Origin: an uncultured Oscillospiraceae bacterium | GTDB lineage: Bacteria; Bacillota; Clostridia; Oscillospirales; Ruminococcaceae | Assembly: GCA_910579175.1 (NCBI GenBank) | Contig: CAJTTB010000004.1 | Span: 1-64,000 of the forward strand | Length of the DNA: 64,000 bases | Direction of reading: 5' to 3' | In this document: one piece after another, positions 7,269 through 16,371 of the stretch | How the letters are laid out: every line of letters starts with the position of its first letter | Numbering within the stretch: position 1 is the stretch's first letter | Made by a program: the position numbers and the translations under genes | Notes under the pieces: model-generated | What the model was told of the DNA's origin: nothing | Seen by the model: only the letters and a program-made list of their open reading frames with translations | Databases searched by the model: none

Positions 7269-9098
7269 ATGAAGAAAAAACAAGATATTATGCAACTGAT
7301 TCACACCTTTTCAAAGGGTTCTATTGTATTCTTTGTCATTGCTGTAATAGCTTCTTTATTAGATGTTATATTTAATGCGATGATGCCACAGGCAATCAGA
7401 ATAACAGTTGACTCAGTAATTGGAGATGAAGCGTTTCAACTTCCCAAACCGATGGTGGCGTTGCTTGAACAGGTGGGAGGACAAAGTTACCTGCGCAGTC
7501 ATCTGTGGATCATTGTAATTGTTGTGGCATTGCTCGCCTTAGGTTCTGGAGTATTCCACTATATTTGTAGGATGTATATTTCAAAGGCAAGTGAAGGGTT
7601 TATAAAGCGCATGAGAGATACATTATATGCGCATGTGCAAAATCTTCCGTTTAGTTGGCATATGAAACACCAAACAGGAGACATTATACAAAGATGTACT
7701 TCAGATGTAGAGGTCATTCGCAACTTTGTTTCTACGCAGATGTTAGAAGTAGTTCATACCATCTTTTTGATTGTTTTTTCACTGGTTATTATGTTTTCAA
7801 TGAACATTAAGATGTCTTTCGTAGCATTGGCTTTTATTCCGGTGGTATTTGCTTATTCTGGTCTTTTTTACAATAAAATTGCAAAGCGTTATCTGGCAGC
7901 AGACGAGGCAGAGGGTGCATTATCCGCGATGACACAGGAAAATTTAACTGGGGTCAGAGTTGTACGTGCATTTGGCAGAGAGCGTTTTGAGATTGACCGA
8001 TTCGATCAAAAAAACAACACTTGTGCCAACCTATGGATTAAAATGGGTAATTTGACAAGTTGTTATTGGGGCATTGGAGATTTGATCACTGGTTTACAGG
8101 TAGTAACCATTGTTGTATTGGGTGTCATAGAGGCAGTGCAAGGGGATTTGAGCTTGGGTGGTTTTATGGCATTTGTATATTATAATTCCTCTTTGATTTG
8201 GCCAATTCGTTCGTTGGGTAGGGTTTTGGCTGATATGAGCAAGGCAAATGTATCCTTTAAACGTATCAATTATATTTTGGATCAAGCAGAAGAGCAGGAC
8301 TGCGATCATGCAATTGAAAGCCCAATGAATCAGGATATTTGTTTTAAACATATCAATTTTCAGTATGAGGGATTAAAACCGATTTTAAAGGATATTGATT
8401 TTACCATTCCAGCAGGTACAACTTTTGGAATTTTAGGGGGTACAGGTTCTGGAAAATCCACTTTAATGCAGTTATTAAATCGACTGTATGACCTTCCAGA
8501 AGGTTGCGGAGAGATTACCGTTGGAGGGGTTAATATCAATCAGATGAAGCGCAGTTGGGTGAGAAGTCAGATTGGTATGGTATTACAGGAACCATTTTTA
8601 TATTCTAAAACCATTCGAGAAAACATTGCGGCAGTTCGTCCACAAGTTTCACTGCATGAGGTGCAAAACATGGCAAAGATCGCCTGTGTCGATGAAGCAA
8701 TTGGCGAATTTGCAAAGGGATATGACACCTTAGTTGGAGAGCGAGGTGTGACCCTTTCAGGAGGGCAAAAGCAGCGTGTTGCAATTGCCAGAATGTTGTT
8801 ACAACAGGCGCCAATTATGATATTTGATGATTCTTTGTCCGCTGTGGATTCTGAAACAGATTATAAGATTAGAGAGGCGCTGAAAAACAGTTTGGGAAAT
8901 TCTACAGTGATTTTGATTGCGCATCGGATTACCACATTGATGAGTGCTGATATGATTATGGTGTTGGACGATGGAAAGATTTCTCAGATGGGAACACATG
9001 AACAATTGATTTCTCAGAAAGGAATTTATAAAGAAATTTATGATATTCAGATGAGTAGCAGCGATCATCTGTTGACCGAAGAAAAGGAGGGAATTTAA
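7269..9098 (+). CDS. ABC exporter half-transporter, degenerate-site subunit
   Basis: This 609-residue type IV exporter subunit has an N-terminal six-helix membrane domain (residues about 15-320) and a C-terminal ATPase. Walker A is GGTGSGKS (390-397), the signature LSGGQ (496-500), and Walker B IMIFDD with Asp520-Asp521. The usual catalytic Glu is Asp521, as in the non-canonical subunit of heterodimeric exporters such as TM287 or BmrC. It pairs with the next gene, with which it overlaps by one base (TAATG). The start follows GGAAGG at good spacing. Likely role: drug or lipid export at the cytoplasmic membrane. The substrate cannot be read from sequence. Confidence 0.9.
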   Translation: MKKKQDIMQLIHTFSKGSIVFFVIAVIASLLDVIFNAMMPQAIRITVDSVIGDEAFQLPKPMVALLEQVGGQSYLRSHLWIIVIVVALLALGSGVFHYICRMYISKASEGFIKRMRDTLYAHVQNLPFSWHMKHQTGDIIQRCTSDVEVIRNFVSTQMLEVVHTIFLIVFSLVIMFSMNIKMSFVALAFIPVVFAYSGLFYNKIAKRYLAADEAEGALSAMTQENLTGVRVVRAFGRERFEIDRFDQKNNTCANLWIKMGNLTSCYWGIGDLITGLQVVTIVVLGVIEAVQGDLSLGGFMAFVYYNSSLIWPIRSLGRVLADMSKANVSFKRINYILDQAEEQDCDHAIESPMNQDICFKHINFQYEGLKPILKDIDFTIPAGTTFGILGGTGSGKSTLMQLLNRLYDLPEGCGEITVGGVNINQMKRSWVRSQIGMVLQEPFLYSKTIRENIAAVRPQVSLHEVQNMAKIACVDEAIGEFAKGYDTLVGERGVTLSGGQKQRVAIARMLLQQAPIMIFDDSLSAVDSETDYKIREALKNSLGNSTVILIAHRITTLMSADMIMVLDDGKISQMGTHEQLISQKGIYKEIYDIQMSSSDHLLTEEKEGI

Positions 9099-10930
9099 TG
9101 GCTTTTGAAGAACAGGAATACAATAAACCGTTTAGTTTAAAGACATGGGCAAAGATGTTGCCATTTTTAAAACCCTATCGACATTTGTTTATCGTGGTAT
9201 TATCTTTGAATTTATTGGCAGCATTGATTGATATTTTATTACCGCTGTTTCAAAGTTTTGCAATTGATAATTTTATTAAGAAAGAAGCCTTAGATGGTTT
9301 GATACCTTTTTCGATCAGCTATATACTGGTAATTGTCATTCAATCAATAGGGGTTATTTTATTTTGTAGACAGGCAAATCACATAGAAATGTATATTGGT
9401 AGAGATCTAAAACGGGCACAATTTGTACATCTGCAAACACTGTCATTTTCTTATTACAATACCACTCCAGTCGGATATATTTTGGCACGCGTTATGAGTG
9501 ATACCCTTAGAATTTCTGGAATGATAGCTTGGGGTCTAGTTGATATTTTGTGGGCATTTTGTTATGTAGTAGGGGTCTTTATTGCAATGTTCTTTTTGAA
9601 TGTCAAGTTGGCATTGATAGTGGTTACAATTGTCCCTGTCATTGCGGTGCTAACCGTTTACTTTCAAAATAAAATTTTACATTGGAATCGCCGTGTTAGG
9701 CGAATCAATTCTCAGATGACAGGCGCTTATAACGAGGGGATTACCGGAGTAAAAACAACCAAGACCATGGTCATTGAACAATCCAACTTTGATAATTTTT
9801 CTAAGATTACAGAAGATATGTATCAGTCCAGTTTTAAAACTGCAAAGTTAAATGCAATTTATATCCCAATGGTTTCATGTTTTAGTTCGATTGCGGTTGC
9901 TTTGGTATTGGCACAAGGCGGTCTTATGACAATCGGGCAGGTAATGCAGTTTGGTACACTGTCCGTATTTATCTCTTATGCGATTGGAATCTTTGGACCA
10001 ATTCAACAGCTTGCTAGAATTTTGGCAGATTTGATTTCTGCACAGGCAAATATTGAGCGCATTACGGATTTATTGGAAAAACAACCTGATATTTATGATA
10101 ATCAGCAGATTGTTGAAAAGTATGGAGACGCCTTTCATCCCAAGAAAGAAAATTGGGAACCCATTCGCGGAGAAATTGAGTTTAAAGATGTGTCTTTTCG
10201 TTATCCTGATGGGGAAGAATATGTTTTGGAACACTTTAATCTGAAAATTCCAGCAGGAACTACTATCGCGATTGTGGGAGAGACTGGAGCAGGGAAGTCC
10301 ACACTGGTCAATTTGGCATGTCGATTCTTTGAACCTACCCAAGGGCAGATTTTAATTGATGGGGTAGACTATCGGGAACGCAGTCAACTTTGGTTGCACA
10401 GCAATATTGGTTATGTATTGCAAAACCCTCATTTATTTTCTGGAACGATTCGAGAAAATATCCGTTATGGACGACTAGAAGCAACCGATCAAGAGATTGA
10501 ACAGGCAGCAAAACGGGTATCAGCAGATACTGTTGTGGAAAAGTTAGAACATGGCTATGACAGCGATGTAGGAGAAGGCGGCGATAGACTTTCTACTGGA
10601 GAGAAACAATTGATTTCATTTGCCCGTGCAGTATTGGCAGATCCACGCATTTTTGTATTAGATGAAGCGACTTCTTCCATTGATACGCACACAGAACAAT
10701 TGATTCAAAATGCGATTTCTCATCTCTTAAAGGATAGAACTTCATTTTTGATTGCACATCGTCTTTCTACCATTCGTCAAGCAGATTTAATTTTAGTCGT
10801 TCGCGATGGAAAAATTATTGAAAGAGGAAAACATCAGGAATTGTTAAAACAAAAGGGCTACTATTTCAATCTATATCAAAAACAGTTTGAAGAAGAAGCG
10901 GCAATACGTGCATTAAAATCAGAAAGTTAG
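9098..10930 (+). CDS. ABC exporter half-transporter, canonical-site subunit
   Basis: This 610-residue partner subunit has six predicted helices, then an ATPase with Walker A GETGAGKS (394-401), signature LSTGE (498-502) and Walker B with Asp522-Glu523 plus a switch His (IAHRLS). Here the catalytic Glu is present but the signature deviates from LSGGQ. That mirrors the preceding subunit: one composite ATP site is fully canonical (this Walker A/B with the partner's LSGGQ) and the other is degenerate. It is translationally coupled to its partner. BmrD/TM288-like; substrate unknown. Confidence 0.9.
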   Translation: MAFEEQEYNKPFSLKTWAKMLPFLKPYRHLFIVVLSLNLLAALIDILLPLFQSFAIDNFIKKEALDGLIPFSISYILVIVIQSIGVILFCRQANHIEMYIGRDLKRAQFVHLQTLSFSYYNTTPVGYILARVMSDTLRISGMIAWGLVDILWAFCYVVGVFIAMFFLNVKLALIVVTIVPVIAVLTVYFQNKILHWNRRVRRINSQMTGAYNEGITGVKTTKTMVIEQSNFDNFSKITEDMYQSSFKTAKLNAIYIPMVSCFSSIAVALVLAQGGLMTIGQVMQFGTLSVFISYAIGIFGPIQQLARILADLISAQANIERITDLLEKQPDIYDNQQIVEKYGDAFHPKKENWEPIRGEIEFKDVSFRYPDGEEYVLEHFNLKIPAGTTIAIVGETGAGKSTLVNLACRFFEPTQGQILIDGVDYRERSQLWLHSNIGYVLQNPHLFSGTIRENIRYGRLEATDQEIEQAAKRVSADTVVEKLEHGYDSDVGEGGDRLSTGEKQLISFARAVLADPRIFVLDEATSSIDTHTEQLIQNAISHLLKDRTSFLIAHRLSTIRQADLILVVRDGKIIERGKHQELLKQKGYYFNLYQKQFEEEAAIRALKSES

Positions 10931-10948
10931 AAAGGAACTGTTGGTCAT

Positions 10949-11548
10949 ATGGGCAAGGAATCTTGGAAAGGTGGCGCCTTATTGGCGCCAGTTCCCCCAA
11001 CTATGGTATCCTGTGGAACAATGGAGCACCCCAATATATTGACGATTGCTTGGACTGGTATCATCAATACCAAACCACCAAAAACTTATATTTCAGTACG
11101 TCCAAGTCGTTACTCTTATGAACTGATTAAACAGAGTGGTGAATTTGTCATCAATTTGACTACCTCATCCCTGGTGCGTGCAGCAGATTTTTGTGGTGTG
11201 CGTTCGGGAAAAGATATCAATAAGTTTGAATGTTGTCAATTGACACCAGAGCAAGCTACTGTGCTATCTGCTCCGATGATTGCAGAAAGTCCACTCAGTA
11301 TGGAGTGCAAGGTGTCTGAAATCATTCCACTTGGTACCCATGATATGTTTTTAGCAGATGTTATTGCGGTCAATGTAGATCAACAATATATTGACCAAGA
11401 TGGGAAACTGCATTTGGAACAGTGCGGTTTGGCGGCATTTGCGCATGGAGCATATTTTGAAATGGGCAAAAAAATTGGAAGTTTTGGCTTCTCGGTTCGT
11501 AAGAAGAAAAGGAAGCAACACAACTATAAAAAGCAAAAAAAGAACTGA
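10949..11548 (+). CDS. Flavin reductase-like FMN-binding protein
   Basis: A 199-residue protein of the flavin reductase-like (split-barrel) family. The N-terminal APVPPTMVSCGTM and TIAWTGIINTKPPKTYISV segments match its flavin-binding core. It probably binds FMN and reduces a flavin or a small substrate with NAD(P)H; the physiological substrate is unknown. The C-terminus is a lysine-rich tail (VRKKKRKQ). It starts 18 bp after the ABC exporter and is probably co-transcribed with it. Its stop codon lies in the left arm of the operon terminator. Confidence 0.8.
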   Translation: MGKESWKGGALLAPVPPTMVSCGTMEHPNILTIAWTGIINTKPPKTYISVRPSRYSYELIKQSGEFVINLTTSSLVRAADFCGVRSGKDINKFECCQLTPEQATVLSAPMIAESPLSMECKVSEIIPLGTHDMFLADVIAVNVDQQYIDQDGKLHLEQCGLAAFAHGAYFEMGKKIGSFGFSVRKKKRKQHNYKKQKKN

Positions 11549-11571
11549 TAGAAAATCAGTTCTTTTTTTAT
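11540..11571 (+). terminator. Terminator of the ABC exporter operon
   Basis: AAGAACTGA / TCAGTTCTT with a 7-nt loop, followed by a T run. The TGA of the upstream gene is part of the stem. It separates convergent transcription units. Confidence 0.9.
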
Positions 11572-11593
11572 GTAAATGATGGATGCTACTGAA

Positions 11594-13969
11594 TTATCCA
11601 AGTACTTTTTTGGCGATGTCAACCGATTGCTTGGCATCTTTTGCATAGTAGTCTGCCCCTATTTTCATGGCATAATCTTCAGTTAAAACAGCACCACCAA
11701 CCCAAATGGTACAGTCAACTGCCTGACGCAAAGCGTGAATGGTTTTTTCCATATTGACCACCGTGGTGGTCATTAGGGCACTTAGACCGACCAATTTTGT
11801 ACCTGTGCGAATCGTTTCAGAGACAACCGTTTCAATGGGAACATCTTTTCCCAAGTCAATCACATTGTAACCGTAGTTTTCTAAGATAACTTTCACGATG
11901 TTTTTGCCGATATCGTGTACATCTCCTTTTACGGTGGCTATAATAATATTTCCCTTTGAAAGATTGGTGTCGCTCTTTTGTGCAGTCAGTCTGCGTTTGA
12001 TTTCATCAAATCCAGCTTGTGCGGCGGTTGCGGCTTGAATTAACTGAGGCAAAAAGATGATACCTTTTTCAAAATCTGCGCCAACCTTATCAAGTGCAGG
12101 AATTAAAACGGTATTGATAATCTCGATTGGTTGCATGGTTTCCAATAACTGAACGGTTGCTTGATGAGCATTGTCCTTTAGTCCGTTTCGTACAGCATAT
12201 TCTAAAGAAATATCACTGGATTGTAACATTGGTTTTGGGGCAGTGGTTTGGTTGTGTTTTGCAATGTATTGGACAGAACCGATATCGCGATGGTATAGCA
12301 CACGAAAGGCATCTATGGCATTGACCATAGCGGCATTATTTGGATTGATAATCGGCAAATCAAGCCCATGTGCCATTGCCAAGGTGAGAAAAGAGATATT
12401 GATAAGTTCGCGATTTGGCAGCCCAAAAGAGATATTGGATACACCCAACACAGTTTTGACACCAAGTTGTTGTTTGACCATCTCAACTGCTTTGAGTGTC
12501 TCAATCACTTCCTTTTGTTGAACAGAAGCGGTTAAGGTTAGGCAATCAATATAAATATCTTCTCTTGCGATTCCATAAGAAAGTGCTTGATTGGTAATTC
12601 TTTGGGCGATTTCAAAGCGGTCCTGTGCCGAATTTGGAATACCTGTTTCGTCCATGGTCAAGCCCACAACAGCTGCCCCATATTTTTTGACAATGGGAAG
12701 AATAGTTTGCAATACCTGTGCTTCTCCATTGACCGAGTTGACGATTGGTTTTCCATTATAGATTCTCAATGCCTTTTCAATGACGTTTGGATTAGAAGAA
12801 TCAATTTGAAGAGGGGTATCTACAACACTTTGCAATTGTTTGATAACATCAACCATCATGCTTTGTTCATCAATTTCGGGAAGTCCAACATTGACATCTA
12901 AGATATCTGCTCCCGCATTCACCTGTTCAAGTGCCTGAGAGAGAATATATCCAATATTGTGATTGATCAATGCTTGTTTGAATAATTTTTTACCAGTTGG
13001 ATTAATGCGTTCCCCAACAATTTTAACATCATCTACCACCACAACTTGATTTGCGCTGCAAAGCACTGATTTTGGAGAGATGGTGCGAGGTGTTGGAAGC
13101 ATGTTGTCGACAGTTTGTCGAATCGCCCTGATATATTCTGGAGTTGTACCACAGCACCCCCCAATGATATTGATGCCAAATTCCAAATACTTTTGCATGG
13201 TTTTGGAAAATGATTCTGCTGAAATATCATAGGTATTTGAGTTGAGGTTGGGCAATCCTGCATTGGCTTTGATGATGATGGGGAGGGGTGTCCATTGTGC
13301 CATTTCCTTTGCCAGTGGTAAAATCTCTGCTGGTCCCAAAGAACAGTTGATACCAATGGCATCTACCCCTAAACCAGTAAGGGTTGCCGCAACGGCTGGA
13401 ATTGTAACACCAGTAAAGGTGCGTCCATTTTGTTCAAAGGTCATGGTACAAAAGATGGGTAAATTGCTATTTTCTTTTGCAGCAAGCACTGCGGCTTTCA
13501 TCTCTAATAAGTCGGTAATCGTCTCAAATACTACTAAATCTGCTCCAGCTTCTGCACCTGCGACAATCATTTCCCGAAAGATATCATAAGCCTCTTCAAA
13601 CTTTAAATTTCCGTTGGGTTCTAGCATTTTGCCAATAGGACCAATGGAAAGTGCGGTCAATACTTCTGTATTTTGACAGGCAATTTTAGCATTGCGCACG
13701 CCAGCAGAAATTAGTTCTTGTACAGAATAGGCACACTGTGACAATTTATATCGATTGGCACTAAAGGTATTGGCGTAAATGATATCACTGCCAGCGGCAA
13801 TATATTGACGGTGTATTTCAATAATTGTTTCTGGATGGGTGATATTTAGCACTTCTGGCACCTTTCCGATAGGAATGCCAGAAGATTGCAACATCGTACC
13901 CATAGCACCGTCTAGAAAAATAATTCTGTCCAGTGGAATTTGTTTTTGTTGAATTTGTTGTTTTAACAT
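11594..13969 (-). CDS. metH: Cobalamin-dependent methionine synthase lacking the reactivation domain
   Basis: This 791-residue enzyme transfers a methyl group from methyltetrahydrofolate to homocysteine through cobalamin. The homocysteine domain (about 1-290) has zinc ligands Cys209 (INCSLG) and Cys272-Cys273 (GGCCGT). The pterin-binding domain (about 310-570) starts at VGERINPTGKK. The B12 cap and Rossmann domains (about 590-791) carry DVHDIG, with His685 as the expected lower axial ligand. The C-terminal AdoMet reactivation domain of long MetH is absent and is encoded by the adjacent gene. I chose the ATG at 13969 over an upstream ATG at 14014: it follows AAAGGG, and its ATGTTAA overlap with the previous stop suggests coupling. 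It is last in a T-box-controlled operon. Confidence 0.93.
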   Translation of the reverse strand: MLKQQIQQKQIPLDRIIFLDGAMGTMLQSSGIPIGKVPEVLNITHPETIIEIHRQYIAAGSDIIYANTFSANRYKLSQCAYSVQELISAGVRNAKIACQNTEVLTALSIGPIGKMLEPNGNLKFEEAYDIFREMIVAGAEAGADLVVFETITDLLEMKAAVLAAKENSNLPIFCTMTFEQNGRTFTGVTIPAVAATLTGLGVDAIGINCSLGPAEILPLAKEMAQWTPLPIIIKANAGLPNLNSNTYDISAESFSKTMQKYLEFGINIIGGCCGTTPEYIRAIRQTVDNMLPTPRTISPKSVLCSANQVVVVDDVKIVGERINPTGKKLFKQALINHNIGYILSQALEQVNAGADILDVNVGLPEIDEQSMMVDVIKQLQSVVDTPLQIDSSNPNVIEKALRIYNGKPIVNSVNGEAQVLQTILPIVKKYGAAVVGLTMDETGIPNSAQDRFEIAQRITNQALSYGIAREDIYIDCLTLTASVQQKEVIETLKAVEMVKQQLGVKTVLGVSNISFGLPNRELINISFLTLAMAHGLDLPIINPNNAAMVNAIDAFRVLYHRDIGSVQYIAKHNQTTAPKPMLQSSDISLEYAVRNGLKDNAHQATVQLLETMQPIEIINTVLIPALDKVGADFEKGIIFLPQLIQAATAAQAGFDEIKRRLTAQKSDTNLSKGNIIIATVKGDVHDIGKNIVKVILENYGYNVIDLGKDVPIETVVSETIRTGTKLVGLSALMTTTVVNMEKTIHALRQAVDCTIWVGGAVLTEDYAMKIGADYYAKDAKQSVDIAKKVLG

Positions 13970-14640
13970 TGTTTCCCTTTCTTTCTGAATGCACAATGGT
14001 TTTGGTTGTTGCAAAAGTCACATTTATTGGTGCGCTTGTCCAATTTGGTGTTGCTCAATCCAATGATAGCAGTGACTGACTTATTGGGAGTAAGGAGTAA
14101 ATTGTCATTGAGGGTAAGACCGATTTTTTGATAGGTGTTCATGACAGAAATAATATTTTTTTGTACGGACAATGGTAAATCTCCATAGCCTGGACTAAAT
14201 CTCCAGGTTAAGTTGAGTTGTTCTTTTGCAGCGATTGCAGCAATTTCTTTTTCTGCATAATCGGCAAGGTGTTCCACTGCCGTAGAAGCACAACTATCTA
14301 AGATAACTCCCTGGTCGGGATTGGAAATCATTTTGACACGAATCATCTTTTCGATGGATAATCCCAAAGTCAGACAGAGTAAATAACCTTGTTGACAGTT
14401 TGCCAAGTGTTCTCGAATATCATTTCCAGTCAACACAATGGGTGTTTGTTCTAGATGAATTCCATCTGCTTGTGGGACAAGAGAAAAGCGTTGATATAGA
14501 AATTTAGGAGTGATTGTCTGTATGGTAAGCTCAATACATTGATCAATCAGTTGATCAAGTGCCAAAGGAATGTCGCTTCCCTGATGTCCTAGATAACGAA
14601 GTACTTCGGATTTATCAATATGGGTGATAAGTTGTTGCAA
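13963..14640 (-). CDS. Stand-alone methionine synthase reactivation-domain protein
   Basis: A 225-residue protein matching the AdoMet-binding activation domain of MetH. The motif RFSPGYGDLP corresponds to the RxSPGYG segment that binds AdoMet. It probably supplies reductive remethylation of inactive cob(II)alamin for the short MetH encoded next. The C-terminal tail has a Cys cluster (CDFCNNQNHC) common in clostridial versions and possibly a metal site. The start is TTG at 14640, 6 nt after AGGAGG. Its last codons overlap the metH start by 7 bp. Confidence 0.85.
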   Translation of the reverse strand: MQQLITHIDKSEVLRYLGHQGSDIPLALDQLIDQCIELTIQTITPKFLYQRFSLVPQADGIHLEQTPIVLTGNDIREHLANCQQGYLLCLTLGLSIEKMIRVKMISNPDQGVILDSCASTAVEHLADYAEKEIAAIAAKEQLNLTWRFSPGYGDLPLSVQKNIISVMNTYQKIGLTLNDNLLLTPNKSVTAIIGLSNTKLDKRTNKCDFCNNQNHCAFRKKGKQC

Positions 14641-14670
14641 AAAATCCCTCCTAATATCCTAGTAAATGAT

Positions 14671-15438
14671 TTACTTTAAGTGTAAAGCGCATGTGAGCGC
14701 GGTTTTTAGATAAATATCACTTAATTTTAACCCTTGGTTGATGGATAGTCCTCTGACTTCCCATTCGAGTGAATCTAAATTGTCAGCGGCATATAAAAAC
14801 TGGGAAAAGGAAACCTTGCGAAATGCACAGACGGCAGCAAGGGCAGAACATTCCATCTCTACTGCAATACAGCCAGATTGTTTGCGCCGCTGCATTTTAT
14901 CTGGAGTTTCTCGATAGAATGCGTCAGTGGACCAAACCTTTCCACAAATATAAGGGTAGTCAAGTTGTTGTAGTGTTTGTATCATACAATCAACACTTTC
15001 TTTTGACAATGTAATTTCTGGAGAAGGAGATATATAATGATAGGAAGTACCTTCATCTCGCACCGCAGAAGTTGGAACAATGATGTGCCCATCTACAATT
15101 TCGTGATTGAGTACACCACAGGAGCCAAAGAATACAAATTTATTTGCACCAAGGGCAATGATTTCTTCCAATGTGCCAGCAGCAGCGGCAGAACCAATAG
15201 GGGAAAGATAAAAGGCTATCGGTGTATTTTCATAATCTATCTGATAAATGGGAATTTCACCATTGGCATTGTGGATACGACAAATTTGAGCAACACTATT
15301 CATCTGACTGAGTTTTTCAATGATTTTTCCAGAGAAGGTGGAGATACAAATACTTGGAAAGTCTGGGCGTTTTGCGATCAGTTTAGATGGTTCGATGATG
15401 GCTGCGGGATTGGAATCAAATTCTAAGATTGGATACAC
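14671..15438 (-). CDS. Nucleoside phosphorylase-like protein in the methionine operon
   Basis: A PNP/UDP-phosphorylase-family protein of about 255 residues. Family motifs are FFGSCGVL, the phosphate/ribose region DGHIIVPTSAVRDEGTSYHY, and VEMECSALAAV, where the Glu-Met-Glu binds ribose. It should cleave a purine or thio-nucleoside by phosphorolysis or hydrolysis. Its place in a Met operon suggests an S-adenosylhomocysteine or methylthioadenosine-type substrate, but this is inference, and a separate typical MTA/SAH nucleosidase lies at 56287-57042. The frame is open to 15528, but that would overlap metF. AAAGGAGG sits 7 nt before a GTG at 15438, and an ATG at 15444 is too close to it, so GTG is preferred. 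Confidence 0.75.
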   Translation of the reverse strand: MYPILEFDSNPAAIIEPSKLIAKRPDFPSICISTFSGKIIEKLSQMNSVAQICRIHNANGEIPIYQIDYENTPIAFYLSPIGSAAAAGTLEEIIALGANKFVFFGSCGVLNHEIVDGHIIVPTSAVRDEGTSYHYISPSPEITLSKESVDCMIQTLQQLDYPYICGKVWSTDAFYRETPDKMQRRKQSGCIAVEMECSALAAVCAFRKVSFSQFLYAADNLDSLEWEVRGLSINQGLKLSDIYLKTALTCALHLK

Positions 15439-15466
15439 ATACATACCTCCTTTTACATAGTGATAA

Positions 15467-16354
15467 TTAATTTGGTTGATTGCAGGAAAGAATAATATTT
15501 CGGATACTGTCGGTGATTTTTGTAGCAACTTCTACATTGTTCATGGTATACAGGTGAATACCAGCCACTTGATTGGAAATCAAGTCAATAATTTGTTCGA
15601 TTGCATAAGCGATACCAGCTTCTTTCAGTGCTGCTGGATTGTTTGCATACTTATTGATGATTTTAGCAAATTTTGGGGGTAAACTTGCCCCACACATAGA
15701 GACGGTGCGTTCAATCTGTGATTTGCTTGTAATTGGCATAATGCCTGCTTCAATTGGTACAGTAATACCTGCTTGTATGACCTTATCCATAAATTGATAA
15801 AAGTGGTCATTGTCAAAGAATAACTGTGTCATCAAATGGGTGGCACCTGCATCCACCTTAATTTTCAGGTGTTCAATGTCCTCCTCTAAGCTGTTGCTAT
15901 CGCAATGCCCTTCTGGATAACAGGCGCCAGATACATGAAAGGAACTATCATATTCTTTGATAAATGTCACCAAGTCGCTGGCATGTTGAAAGTCGTGCTT
16001 TGGTTTGATATCTGGGTTGATATCTCCACGCAGAGCCAGAATATTTTCAATGCGGTGTGCTTTAAGTTGTTCTAATGTCTGAATGATTTCCGCTTTAGAG
16101 GAATTGACACAGGTGAGGTGAACGACAGGTTCAATGCCATATTCACTTTTGATTAAAGAGGCGATTTCACAGGTTTTGTTTTTCTGTGTATCTGAACCGC
16201 CTGCTCCATAAGTAACGCTGATAAAATCAGCGGGAAGCCCACGCAATCCCAACAATGTATTGTAGATGGTATCTACAGAGCTGGTCTTTTTGGGTGGAAA
16301 AACTTCTAAGGAGTAGATTAATTTTTTACTGTGAAAGAGATGTTTTATATTCAT
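15467..16354 (-). CDS. metF: Methylenetetrahydrofolate reductase
   Basis: A 295-residue FAD enzyme reducing 5,10-methylene-THF to 5-methyl-THF, the methyl donor used by MetH two genes downstream. Recognisable features are the N-terminal LEVFPPKK (substrate Glu), SVTYGAGGS, ILALRGDINPD, and the FDNDHFYQF segment. Length is typical for a catalytic-domain-only bacterial MetF. It lies 17 bp after tatD in the operon. Confidence 0.95.
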   Translation of the reverse strand: MNIKHLFHSKKLIYSLEVFPPKKTSSVDTIYNTLLGLRGLPADFISVTYGAGGSDTQKNKTCEIASLIKSEYGIEPVVHLTCVNSSKAEIIQTLEQLKAHRIENILALRGDINPDIKPKHDFQHASDLVTFIKEYDSSFHVSGACYPEGHCDSNSLEEDIEHLKIKVDAGATHLMTQLFFDNDHFYQFMDKVIQAGITVPIEAGIMPITSKSQIERTVSMCGASLPPKFAKIINKYANNPAALKEAGIAYAIEQIIDLISNQVAGIHLYTMNNVEVATKITDSIRNIILSCNQPN

Positions 16355-16371
16355 TCAAAAAACTCCATTCG

